DNA of 64,000 nucleotides from CAZNPW01 sp964575185 (GTDB taxonomy: Bacteria > Pseudomonadota > Alphaproteobacteria > Rhodobacterales > Rhodobacteraceae), in assembly GCA_964575185.1 (NCBI GenBank), contig CAZNPW010000009.1, positions 9,322 through 73,321 on the forward strand. The letters run 5' to 3'. The notes below the pieces were generated by a model that searched no databases, was not told where the DNA came from, and saw only the letters and a program-made list of their open reading frames with translations. Position numbers and translations under genes: made by a program. Below, in pieces: positions 33,835 to 40,919 of this stretch. Within the stretch, counting starts at the first letter, position 1; each line of letters starts with the position of its first letter.

Positions 33835-35729
33835 GGCGGCTCGCGGCCTGCCTGGTGCTGCTCGCCGCGCCCGCGGCGGCCCAGCAGCCGCGCTGGGACA
33901 CCTTCAACGGCAATCTCGCCGCGACGAAGTTCGCCGATGCCGTCGGCCTGACGCCGGAAAGCGTCCCCCGTCTGGAACGGGCGTGGGAGGTGCGGACGGG
34001 CGATGTCTCGGACGGCAGCGGCGATCTGCCCGCGACCGTCTGGTCGGCGACGCCGATCTACGCCAACGGCACGCTCTACCTCGGCACGCCCTTCTACCGC
34101 ATCCTGGCGCTCGACCCCGCCACCGGGGCCGAGAAGTGGAGCTACGACACCCGCTCGACGCTCGAGGCGCTGACGCAGCCCGCGCTGAAGAACCGCGGCG
34201 TGGCCTACTGGGAAAGCGGCGGCGAGGGTCCGTGCGAGAAGCGCGTCTACATCGGCACGATGGACGCGCGGCTGCACGCCGTCGACGCCGACACCGGCAC
34301 GCCCTGTGCCGACTTCGCGCAGGGCGGCGTGCTGGACGTGAACCAGTGGAACGAGACGAACGCGGTCTTCCCCTTCTCGCTGCTGCAGCCGCCCACCGTC
34401 GTCGGCGACACGCTGCTCCTCGGCTGGGCGGGCAAGGACTGGACCTATACGGTCGAACCGCCGGGCAACCTGATGGCGATCGACGCGCGCACGGGCGATC
34501 TTCTGTGGGACACGGGCTTCATCCCGCCCGCGCTGATCCCCGTCACCGGGACGGCCAACATCTGGTCCTCGATGTCGGCCGATGCCGACCTCGGGCTCGT
34601 CTACGTCCCGGTGTCGTCGCCCTCGCCGAACTACTGGGGCGGCAACCGGCTGGAGCCGATCCCGCTCGGCACCTCGGTCACGGCGGTGCGGATCGACACC
34701 GGCGAGGTCGCGTGGAGCTTCCAGCCCGTCCGCCACGACATCTGGGATTACGACACGCCGTCGGCCCCGGCGCTGGTCGACCTGACGATCGACGGCCAGA
34801 CCGTGCCCGCCCTGGTGCAGACGACGAAACAGGGCTTCGTCTTCGTGCTCGACCGCCGCACCGGGACGCCGCTGTTTCCCGTCGAGGACCGCCCCGTCCC
34901 GCCCAGCGACGCGGAGGGCGAGGTCGCCGCGCCGACCCAGCCCTTCGCCATGACGCCGCCGCCGACCGTCGACATCGAACGGATGCCCGAAGTCTGGGGC
35001 CTGGCGGATGCGCTGTCCTTCGGCCAGTGCTCGCGCGACCGCGCCGCCTACCGCTACGACGGCCCCTACACCCCGCCGTCGGTGCAGGGCACCTTCATGT
35101 GGCCGGGGACTGCCGGGGCGAACAACTGGGGCGGCGGCGCGGTCGATCCGCGCACGGGGATCCTCTACGTCAACTCCAGCCGCGTGGTGCAGGTGATCCG
35201 CCTAATCCCCCGCGCCGAGTATGCGGCCGAGGTGGAGGACGCCACGGGCAGCCGCGACCTCGAGGGCGGCAACGAGGCCGGGTTCCACCCGCAGGAGGGT
35301 TCTCCCTACGGGATCGAGCTGTTCGAATGGCGCAACGCCCTCGGCCTGCCCTGCTGGGAGCCGCCCTTCGGCACCTTCTCGGCCTACGACCTGAACACCG
35401 GCCGAAGGCTCTACGAGGTGCCCTTCGGCCTGGCGCAGCAGTGGGGGTTCTACGGCCTGCGAGACTGGGGCTCGCCCACGCTGGGCGGCCCGGTCGTGAC
35501 GGCGGGCGGGGTCGTGCTGATCGGCGCGGCGATGGAGGACCGGGTCCGCGCGCTCGATGCCGCGACGGGGCGCGAGCTCTGGTCCGACATCGTCGCCGCC
35601 CCCGCGGTGTCGATCCCGGCGGTGTTCACCCACGAAGGCGTCGACTACGTGGTCTGGGCGGTGGGCGGCAACTCGATCCTGAAGCCGAGCGTCGCGGACC
35701 AGGTCGTCGCCTACAGGGTCGGCGAATGA
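33831..35729 (+). CDS. PQQ-dependent dehydrogenase (glucose-dehydrogenase-like), periplasmic
   Basis: A 632-residue quinoprotein with a signal peptide (MRRLAACLVLLAAPAAAQ). Beta-propeller repeats are seen in VWSATPIYANGTLYLGTPF, ILALDPATGAEKWSYDTR, RVYIGTMDARLHAVDADTG and VRHDIWDYDTPSAPALVDL. It oxidises a sugar or alcohol in the periplasm with PQQ. No haem c motif (CxxCH) is present, so electrons probably go to membrane quinone rather than through a fused cytochrome. No PQQ synthesis genes are in the window. It is coupled to the four-helix protein upstream and followed by oxidase assembly genes. Confidence 0.85.
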   Translation: MRRLAACLVLLAAPAAAQQPRWDTFNGNLAATKFADAVGLTPESVPRLERAWEVRTGDVSDGSGDLPATVWSATPIYANGTLYLGTPFYRILALDPATGAEKWSYDTRSTLEALTQPALKNRGVAYWESGGEGPCEKRVYIGTMDARLHAVDADTGTPCADFAQGGVLDVNQWNETNAVFPFSLLQPPTVVGDTLLLGWAGKDWTYTVEPPGNLMAIDARTGDLLWDTGFIPPALIPVTGTANIWSSMSADADLGLVYVPVSSPSPNYWGGNRLEPIPLGTSVTAVRIDTGEVAWSFQPVRHDIWDYDTPSAPALVDLTIDGQTVPALVQTTKQGFVFVLDRRTGTPLFPVEDRPVPPSDAEGEVAAPTQPFAMTPPPTVDIERMPEVWGLADALSFGQCSRDRAAYRYDGPYTPPSVQGTFMWPGTAGANNWGGGAVDPRTGILYVNSSRVVQVIRLIPRAEYAAEVEDATGSRDLEGGNEAGFHPQEGSPYGIELFEWRNALGLPCWEPPFGTFSAYDLNTGRRLYEVPFGLAQQWGFYGLRDWGSPTLGGPVVTAGGVVLIGAAMEDRVRALDAATGRELWSDIVAAPAVSIPAVFTHEGVDYVVWAVGGNSILKPSVADQVVAYRVGE

Positions 35730-35745
35730 TGCCGAGGCGCGCCCC

Positions 35746-36444
35746 ATGACCGGATGGGCGGGCACCTCTTGCGGTCCCCCGCCGCTGCCTGCCGACCTGC
35801 TGACGCGGTGGAACCTCGATCCCCTGGCGGTCGCGGTGATCGTCGCGCTGGCGATCTGGGCGGGCCGCGGGCGGGCCGCGCTGGCCGCGGCGGCCGTGCT
35901 CGCGGTGGTGTTCCTGTCGCCGGTCTGCGCGCTGGCGTCGGCGCTGTTCTCGGCGCGCGTGCTGCACCACGTCCTGCTCGTCGCCGTCGCGGCACCGCTC
36001 GTCGCGCTGGCGCGTCCCGGCCGCAGGCCGCAGCCGGTCGGCCCGGCCTTTCTCGTGGCCACGGCGGCGCTGTGGCTGTGGCATCTGCCTGCGGCCTACG
36101 ACGCGGCCCTGGCCGACACCGGCGCCTACTGGCTGATGCAGGCCACGCTCTTCGGGTCCGCCCTGTGGTTCTGGCGCGCGGTCCTGTCGCGTCCCGACGG
36201 GACCGGGGTGGGCTGGGTGCTTTTCGCCTACATCGCCATGGGGCTTCTCGGCGCGATCCTGACCCTTGCGCCCGTGCCGCTCTACGCGGCCCACGCGGCG
36301 GCCCCCCTGGCCTGGGGGCTGGCGCCACTCGCCGACCAGCAGCTCGGCGGGCTCGTCATGTGGGTGCCCGCGGGGCTGCCCTTCGCCATCTGGGGCGCGG
36401 TGCTGGCGCGCCGCGCCTGGGCCGCGATGGGGCAGGCGGCATGA
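35746..36444 (+). CDS. Cytochrome oxidase assembly protein, CtaG (caa3-type) family
   Basis: A 232-residue polytopic membrane protein with about six helices. LFSARVLHHVLLVAVAAPLV, WLWHLPAAYDAAL and MQATLFGSALWFWRAVLSRP carry the histidines conserved in the CtaG/caa3 family, thought to help copper insertion into haem-copper oxidases. It lies 16 bases after the PQQ dehydrogenase and is ATGA-coupled to the next gene. It is presumably dedicated to the oxidase encoded downstream. Confidence 0.82.
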   Translation: MTGWAGTSCGPPPLPADLLTRWNLDPLAVAVIVALAIWAGRGRAALAAAAVLAVVFLSPVCALASALFSARVLHHVLLVAVAAPLVALARPGRRPQPVGPAFLVATAALWLWHLPAAYDAALADTGAYWLMQATLFGSALWFWRAVLSRPDGTGVGWVLFAYIAMGLLGAILTLAPVPLYAAHAAAPLAWGLAPLADQQLGGLVMWVPAGLPFAIWGAVLARRAWAAMGQAA

Positions 36445-36950
36445 CGTGGGTCCAGGACCTGATCCCGCACCTGAAGGCGCTGCACATCGGGTTCCTCAGC
36501 CTGTGGATGGCCGGGCTCTTCGCCCTCCCGCGCGTGCTCGCGCGGCACGACCGGGCGATCGGACAGGCCGACTTCACCCGCATCCGCCATGCCACGCATT
36601 ATGGCTATGTCTGGTTCGTCACCCCCGCGGCCGTCGTCGCCGTCGCCAGCGGCACCGCGCTGGTCTTCCTGCGCGAGGTCTTCACGGGCTGGATGTTCGC
36701 CAAGCTCGTGCTGGTCGGCGGCCTCGTCGCGATCCACGCCTGGATCGGCCACACCATCATCGCGGTGGCCGAGACCGAAGGTCGGCACGAACCGCCCGAG
36801 CCGCTGTGGCCGACGCTCGCCACCGTCGCCGCGGTGGCGGGCGTGCTGACGCTGGTGCTCGCCAAGCCCGAGCTCGAGGAGGTCGCGCTCCCCGCCTGGC
36901 TGATGGCTCCGGTGGGCGGTCAGTTGCCCTTCGACGTGCCCAGCCGGTAA
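36441..36950 (+). CDS. CopD/HemJ-like membrane protein
   Basis: A 169-residue protein with four helices. HLKALHIGFLSLWMAGLFAL, then RIRHATHYGYVWFVTPAAVV and AWIGHTIIAVAE carry several histidines, as in CopD and the HemJ-like family. Copper or haem handling for the neighbouring oxidase is likely but not shown. The C-terminus overlaps the end of the convergent DUF2231 gene by 31 bases. Confidence 0.7.
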   Translation: MTWVQDLIPHLKALHIGFLSLWMAGLFALPRVLARHDRAIGQADFTRIRHATHYGYVWFVTPAAVVAVASGTALVFLREVFTGWMFAKLVLVGGLVAIHAWIGHTIIAVAETEGRHEPPEPLWPTLATVAAVAGVLTLVLAKPELEEVALPAWLMAPVGGQLPFDVPSR

Positions 36951-37441
36951 TCGAAGACGAGCTTGCCGCCATGCCACCCCGTCACCGCGACGACCAGCAC
37001 CGCGAAGCCCGACATCAGGATGCCCCAGGGCAGCACCGCCGCCTCGTATCCGGTCAGCCGCCAGCCCCAGTTCAGCCCCAGCACCGACAGCAGCAGCACC
37101 GCGATGATGAAATGCGTCCAGGCCGCCGCGCGGATGCGGATGCCGGGGACCATCAGGATCTCCAGCGTGCCGGTCGCGCCGGCCAGCAGCCCGAACAGGA
37201 ACGCCGTGCCCGAGGCCCAGAGCGCGGCCCAGGCCCAGCGCTCGGCCCCCGACCACCAGTAGAGCGCGTCCGCCCCGAAGGCGCAGAAGGTCAGCGCCAC
37301 GGGAAAGGCGACCGACATGGCGTGCAGCGGATGGCCCCAGACGGCCACGCGCGATTCGGTCTCGTCGAAGTCCGGATGCGCCGCGACGGGGTCCTCGAAC
37401 TCCGCCGCCTCGCCCGGCCCCTGCTCGATCTCTTGCGCCAT
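36920..37441 (-). CDS. DUF2231 membrane protein
   Basis: A 173-residue membrane protein. After an acidic N-terminus comes ESRVAVWGHPLHAMSVAFPV, the DUF2231 hallmark with two histidines, then four helices (FGADALYWWSG, FLFGLLAGATGTLEIL, HFIIAVLLLSVLGLNWGW, GFAVLVVAVTGWHGGKLVFD). The family may bind haem through these histidines and often sits beside respiratory genes. It lies on the opposite strand between CopD-like and oxidase genes, overlapping both. A near-consensus EcfG promoter precedes it. Confidence 0.85.
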   Translation of the reverse strand: MAQEIEQGPGEAAEFEDPVAAHPDFDETESRVAVWGHPLHAMSVAFPVALTFCAFGADALYWWSGAERWAWAALWASGTAFLFGLLAGATGTLEILMVPGIRIRAAAWTHFIIAVLLLSVLGLNWGWRLTGYEAAVLPWGILMSGFAVLVVAVTGWHGGKLVFDYRLGTSKGN

Positions 37442-38107
37442 GTCCGCCCCTGGTTGCCTGCGGTCCTAACGCTTGCGGGCCTCGCCGGTTGCCGCAACAG
37501 CCTGTCGACGCTGGATCCCGCGGGCCCCGCCGCGGCGACCATCGCGGGCATGTGGTGGGTGATGCTGGCGGGCGGAACGGCGATCTTCCTGCTGGTGATG
37601 GCGCTTTTGGCCCTCGCGATGCGCGGCCGGGCGGGGACGGGGTCGGAACGCGTCTGGCTCTGGGGCCTCGGCATCGGCTTTCCCGGCGTGACGCTGGCGG
37701 CGCTGACCGTCTGGGGCCTGATCGCCGGCGCGCCGCTCCTGCCCCGCACCGGGCCCGAGGTGGTGACCGTCTCGGCCCAGGCGCGGCAGTGGGCCTGGAC
37801 CTTCGGCTATGCCGACGCGCCCGGGCGGACGACCGAAGGCGTGCTGCACATCCCGGCCGGCCGGCCGGTCGACGTCGAGATCACGAGCATCGACGTCATC
37901 CATGCCTTCTGGGTGCCGCGCCTTGCGGGCAAGCTCGACGCCATTCCGGGCCGGATGCGCCGGCTCCGCATCGAGGCCGACGCCCCCGGCACCTACCAGG
38001 GCCAGAGCGCCGAGTTCAGCGGCACGGGCTATCGCGAACACCTGTTCACCGTGACGGCGCACGACGCGGCCGGGTGGCAGGCGTTCCTGCAGGAAGGCGT
38101 GCCATGA
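37433..38107 (+). CDS. Haem-copper oxidase subunit II lacking the CuA site
   Basis: About 224 residues. The TTG at 37433 gives LRHVRPWLPAVLTLAGLAGC, a lipoprotein-type signal with Cys in a LAGC lipobox; the start is uncertain. Two helices follow (GMWWVMLAGGTAIFLLVMAL and VWLWGLGIGFPGVTLAALTV), then a periplasmic cupredoxin domain with ARQWAWTFGY and HAFWVPRLAGKLD. At the CuA loop, where cytochrome c oxidases have C-x3-C-x3-H-x2-M, this reads SAEFSGTGYREH: both Cys are Ser, His is Tyr and Met is His. It should not bind CuA, as in quinol oxidases. The stop overlaps the subunit I start (ATGA). Confidence 0.78.
   Translation: MRHVRPWLPAVLTLAGLAGCRNSLSTLDPAGPAAATIAGMWWVMLAGGTAIFLLVMALLALAMRGRAGTGSERVWLWGLGIGFPGVTLAALTVWGLIAGAPLLPRTGPEVVTVSAQARQWAWTFGYADAPGRTTEGVLHIPAGRPVDVEITSIDVIHAFWVPRLAGKLDAIPGRMRRLRIEADAPGTYQGQSAEFSGTGYREHLFTVTAHDAAGWQAFLQEGVP
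37468..37492 (-). promoter_or_regulatory. Possible EcfG-type promoter of the DUF2231 gene (one mismatch)
   Basis: On the minus strand GCAAC (37492-37488), 16 bases, CGTT (37471-37468). One base differs from GGAAC. It lies 26 bases upstream of the DUF2231 start, good spacing, but inside the oxidase subunit II gene. Confidence 0.3.
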
Positions 38108-40620
38108 CCCGACCCGACCCTGCCCGCCCCGGACCGCAAGGCCGCGCCCTGCCCCTGCACCGGGCGCTCGCGCGCATCTGGGCGTCGGACCCGCGCAGGC
38201 GGGGCTGGCTGACGACCAGCAACAACAACGACATCGGCGGGCTTTTCCTCTGCGTGGCGACGGCCTTCTTCGTGATCGGCGGCCTGCTCGCCCTGCTGAT
38301 CCGGGCGCAGCTCGCCTCGCCCCGGTCGGCCTTCATGGGGCCCGAAGTCTACAACCAGATCTTCACGATGCACGGCACCGTGATGATGTTCCTCTTCGCG
38401 ATCCCGTTCTTCGAGGCGATGGCGGTCCTCCTTCTGCCCGGCATGCTCGGCACCCGCGACCTCGCCTTCCCGCGGCTCGGGGCCTACGGCCTGTGGGTCT
38501 ACATCTTCGGCGGCAGCGCGGTCATCATCGCCATGCTGATGGGCATCGCGCCCGGCGGCGGCTGGTTCATGTATCCGCCGCTGTCCTCCGGGGCCTTCTC
38601 GCCCGGCAAGGGCGCCGATGTCTGGCTGCTGGGGATCACCTCGATCGAGATCTCGGCCATCGCCGCGGCGATCGAGGTGATCGTGACCGTCCTGCGCTAC
38701 CGCGCGGCGGGGATGTCGCTCAGCCGGATGCCGATCTTCGCCTGGTACATCCTCGTCGTCGCGGTGATGATCCTGACCGCCTTCCCGCCGATGATCCTGG
38801 GCTCGCTCCTGCTCGAGGTCGAGCGCGCCTTCGGCTGGCCGTTCTTCCAGCCCGAAAACGGCGGCGATCCCCTGCTGTGGCAGCACCTGTTCTGGCTCTT
38901 CGGCCACCCCGAGGTCTACATCATCTTCCTGCCCGCCGCGGGGATGATCGCGACCATCGTGCCGGTGATGGCGCGCACCAACCTGCTGGGCTACGGCTGG
39001 GTCGTGACCGCGGCGGTGTCGCTGGCGGTGCTGAGCTTCGGGCTGTGGGTGCACCACATGTTCACGACCGGCATCCCCTACATGGGGCTCGCGTTCTTCT
39101 CGGCGGCCTCCACGCTGGTGGCGGTGCCGACGGCGGTGATGATCTTTTCCTGGATCGGCACGCTGTGGAAGGGCCGCCCGCGGATGGAGCTGCCGATGCT
39201 GTGGATCCTCGGGTTCTTCGCGACCTTCGTGATCGGCGGGCTGACCGGCGTGATGCTGGCCGTGGTGCCGTTCAACTGGCAGGCGCACGATACCTACTTC
39301 GTCGTCGCGCACCTGCACTACGTGCTGATCGGCGGCTACGTCTTTCCGATGATTGCGGCGGTCTACTACTTCCAGCCGCTGCTCACCGGCCGCAGCCGGT
39401 TCTTCAAGCTGGGCGAGGTCGCCTTCTGGCTGACCGTGCCGGCCTTCCACGTCACCTTCCTGGCGCTGCACCTGGCGGGCCTGCTGGGCCAGCGGCGGCG
39501 GATCTGGACCTACGAGACGGGGCAGGGCTGGGACGCGATCAACCTCGTCGCCAGCATCGGCGCCTTCGTCATGGCGATCGGCTTCGCGCTCGTGATCCTC
39601 GATGTTGCGGTCAACGCGGTGCTGGCGACGCGGGCGCGGCGCAACCCGTGGGGTGCGGGAACGCTGGAGTGGAGCGCGATGATCCCCTCGCCGTCCTACG
39701 GCTTCGCCTCGATCCCGCGCGTGAGGGGGCGCTATCCGCTGCAGGTCGACCCCGATCTCGCGGTCCGCATCGCGCGGGGCGAAGGCTATCTGGCCGACAC
39801 CTCCCGCAACCGGCGCGAGACGCTGGTGGTGTCCACCTTGCGCGGGGAACCGGCCGAGGTCGCCGTGCTGCCCGGCAATTCGGCGCTGCCCTTCCTGCTG
39901 GCGGTGGCCACGAGCACGAGTTTCCTCGCGCCCCTGGTCGACGCCCCTCTCGTCGCCGGGGTCGCGCTGGCCGTGGTGCTGGCGCTGGCGCTGATCTGGG
40001 CCTGGGGCCTCGGGTCGCGCCGGGCCGAGGGGGCGATCGACGCCGGGCACGGGCTCTCCCTGCCGCTCGCGTCGGAATCGGCAAGCCCGCCCGGCTGGTG
40101 GGGGTCGCTGTTCCTGCTGCTGGCCGACGGGGTGCAGTTCGGCTCGCTGATGTTCGGCTATGCCTTCCTGTGGACCGTCGCGCCCAACTGGCCGCCTGCG
40201 TCGTATCTCGCGCCGTCGGGATGGGGGGTGACCCTCGCCCTGTCCGGCGCGGTGGCGCTCATCGCGGGTCCGCGGCTCGCGGCCCGCGGGATCGGCGGAA
40301 GCGGCGTCTGGCCCGCGCTGGGGCTGGCGCTCGCCGGCGCGCTGGCACTGGCCGCGGCGGCGGCGACGGTCCCGCTGTCGCGCCCCGACCCGGCGAGCCA
40401 CGCCTACGACGCGACCCTGTGGCTGCTGGCCGGGCACGTCGGCCTGCACGCTGCGCTGACGGCCATCATGCTCTGCTATCTCGCCGCCCGCACCGGCCGG
40501 GGCTATGTCACGCCCGCGCGGATCGGCGAGGTCCGGATCGTGCAGCTCTGGGCCGACTTCACCGCGCTGACCGGCCTGATGGCGCTCGGCGCCGCCTGGC
40601 TTCCCGGGGCCTTCGGATGA
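38104..40620 (+). CDS. Haem-copper oxidase subunit I fused to subunit III
   Basis: An 838-residue fusion. Residues about 30-570 are subunit I: low-spin haem ligand in MHGTVMMFLFA, CuB/cross-linked Tyr motif GHPEVYIIFLP, CuB histidines WVHHMFTTG, and the haem ligands VVAHLHYVLIGGY. Residues about 590-838 are subunit III-like (GWWGSLFLLLADGVQFGSLM, GHVGLHAALTAIMLCYLAA). Fused I/III proteins are known in caa3- and some quinol-type oxidases. With a subunit II lacking CuA the enzyme probably takes electrons from quinol. All metal ligands of the active site are present, so it should reduce O2 and pump protons. Confidence 0.88.
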   Translation: MTRPDPARPGPQGRALPLHRALARIWASDPRRRGWLTTSNNNDIGGLFLCVATAFFVIGGLLALLIRAQLASPRSAFMGPEVYNQIFTMHGTVMMFLFAIPFFEAMAVLLLPGMLGTRDLAFPRLGAYGLWVYIFGGSAVIIAMLMGIAPGGGWFMYPPLSSGAFSPGKGADVWLLGITSIEISAIAAAIEVIVTVLRYRAAGMSLSRMPIFAWYILVVAVMILTAFPPMILGSLLLEVERAFGWPFFQPENGGDPLLWQHLFWLFGHPEVYIIFLPAAGMIATIVPVMARTNLLGYGWVVTAAVSLAVLSFGLWVHHMFTTGIPYMGLAFFSAASTLVAVPTAVMIFSWIGTLWKGRPRMELPMLWILGFFATFVIGGLTGVMLAVVPFNWQAHDTYFVVAHLHYVLIGGYVFPMIAAVYYFQPLLTGRSRFFKLGEVAFWLTVPAFHVTFLALHLAGLLGQRRRIWTYETGQGWDAINLVASIGAFVMAIGFALVILDVAVNAVLATRARRNPWGAGTLEWSAMIPSPSYGFASIPRVRGRYPLQVDPDLAVRIARGEGYLADTSRNRRETLVVSTLRGEPAEVAVLPGNSALPFLLAVATSTSFLAPLVDAPLVAGVALAVVLALALIWAWGLGSRRAEGAIDAGHGLSLPLASESASPPGWWGSLFLLLADGVQFGSLMFGYAFLWTVAPNWPPASYLAPSGWGVTLALSGAVALIAGPRLAARGIGGSGVWPALGLALAGALALAAAAATVPLSRPDPASHAYDATLWLLAGHVGLHAALTAIMLCYLAARTGRGYVTPARIGEVRIVQLWADFTALTGLMALGAAWLPGAFG

Positions 40621-40919
40621 CCGCGATCCTTCGGCTGTCGCTGCCGCTGACGCTGTGGCTGACGGGCTTCAGCGCGGTCTACGCGCTGCAGGGGCTGAGC
40701 TGTTCGCGCCACTGGCCCGAAGACCTGGATGCGCGGACCGTGCTCGTCGTCGCGGCGCTCGTCGTGATTTCCACCCAAGCCGCGATGCTGCTCGCGGTCC
40801 ACCGCCGCCCGTCGCCGTCGCCCTTCGTCCAGGCCGTGTCCGTGGCGCTCGCCCTGGTGGCCGTCATCGCCGCCGTCTGGACCTCGCTGCCCGTCGTCCT
40901 CACCCCGGTGTGCCTCTAG
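40617..40919 (+). CDS. Small membrane protein at the end of the oxidase operon
   Basis: A 100-residue protein coupled to the oxidase by an ATGA overlap. Three helices: LRLSLPLTLWLTGFSAVYAL, LVVAALVVISTQAAMLLAV and FVQAVSVALALVAVIAAVWT. Cysteines occur after the first helix and at the C-terminus. I do not recognise it; position suggests an accessory or subunit IV-like protein. Its last four bases overlap the end of the convergent molybdoenzyme gene. Confidence 0.65.
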   Translation: MTAILRLSLPLTLWLTGFSAVYALQGLSCSRHWPEDLDARTVLVVAALVVISTQAAMLLAVHRRPSPSPFVQAVSVALALVAVIAAVWTSLPVVLTPVCL

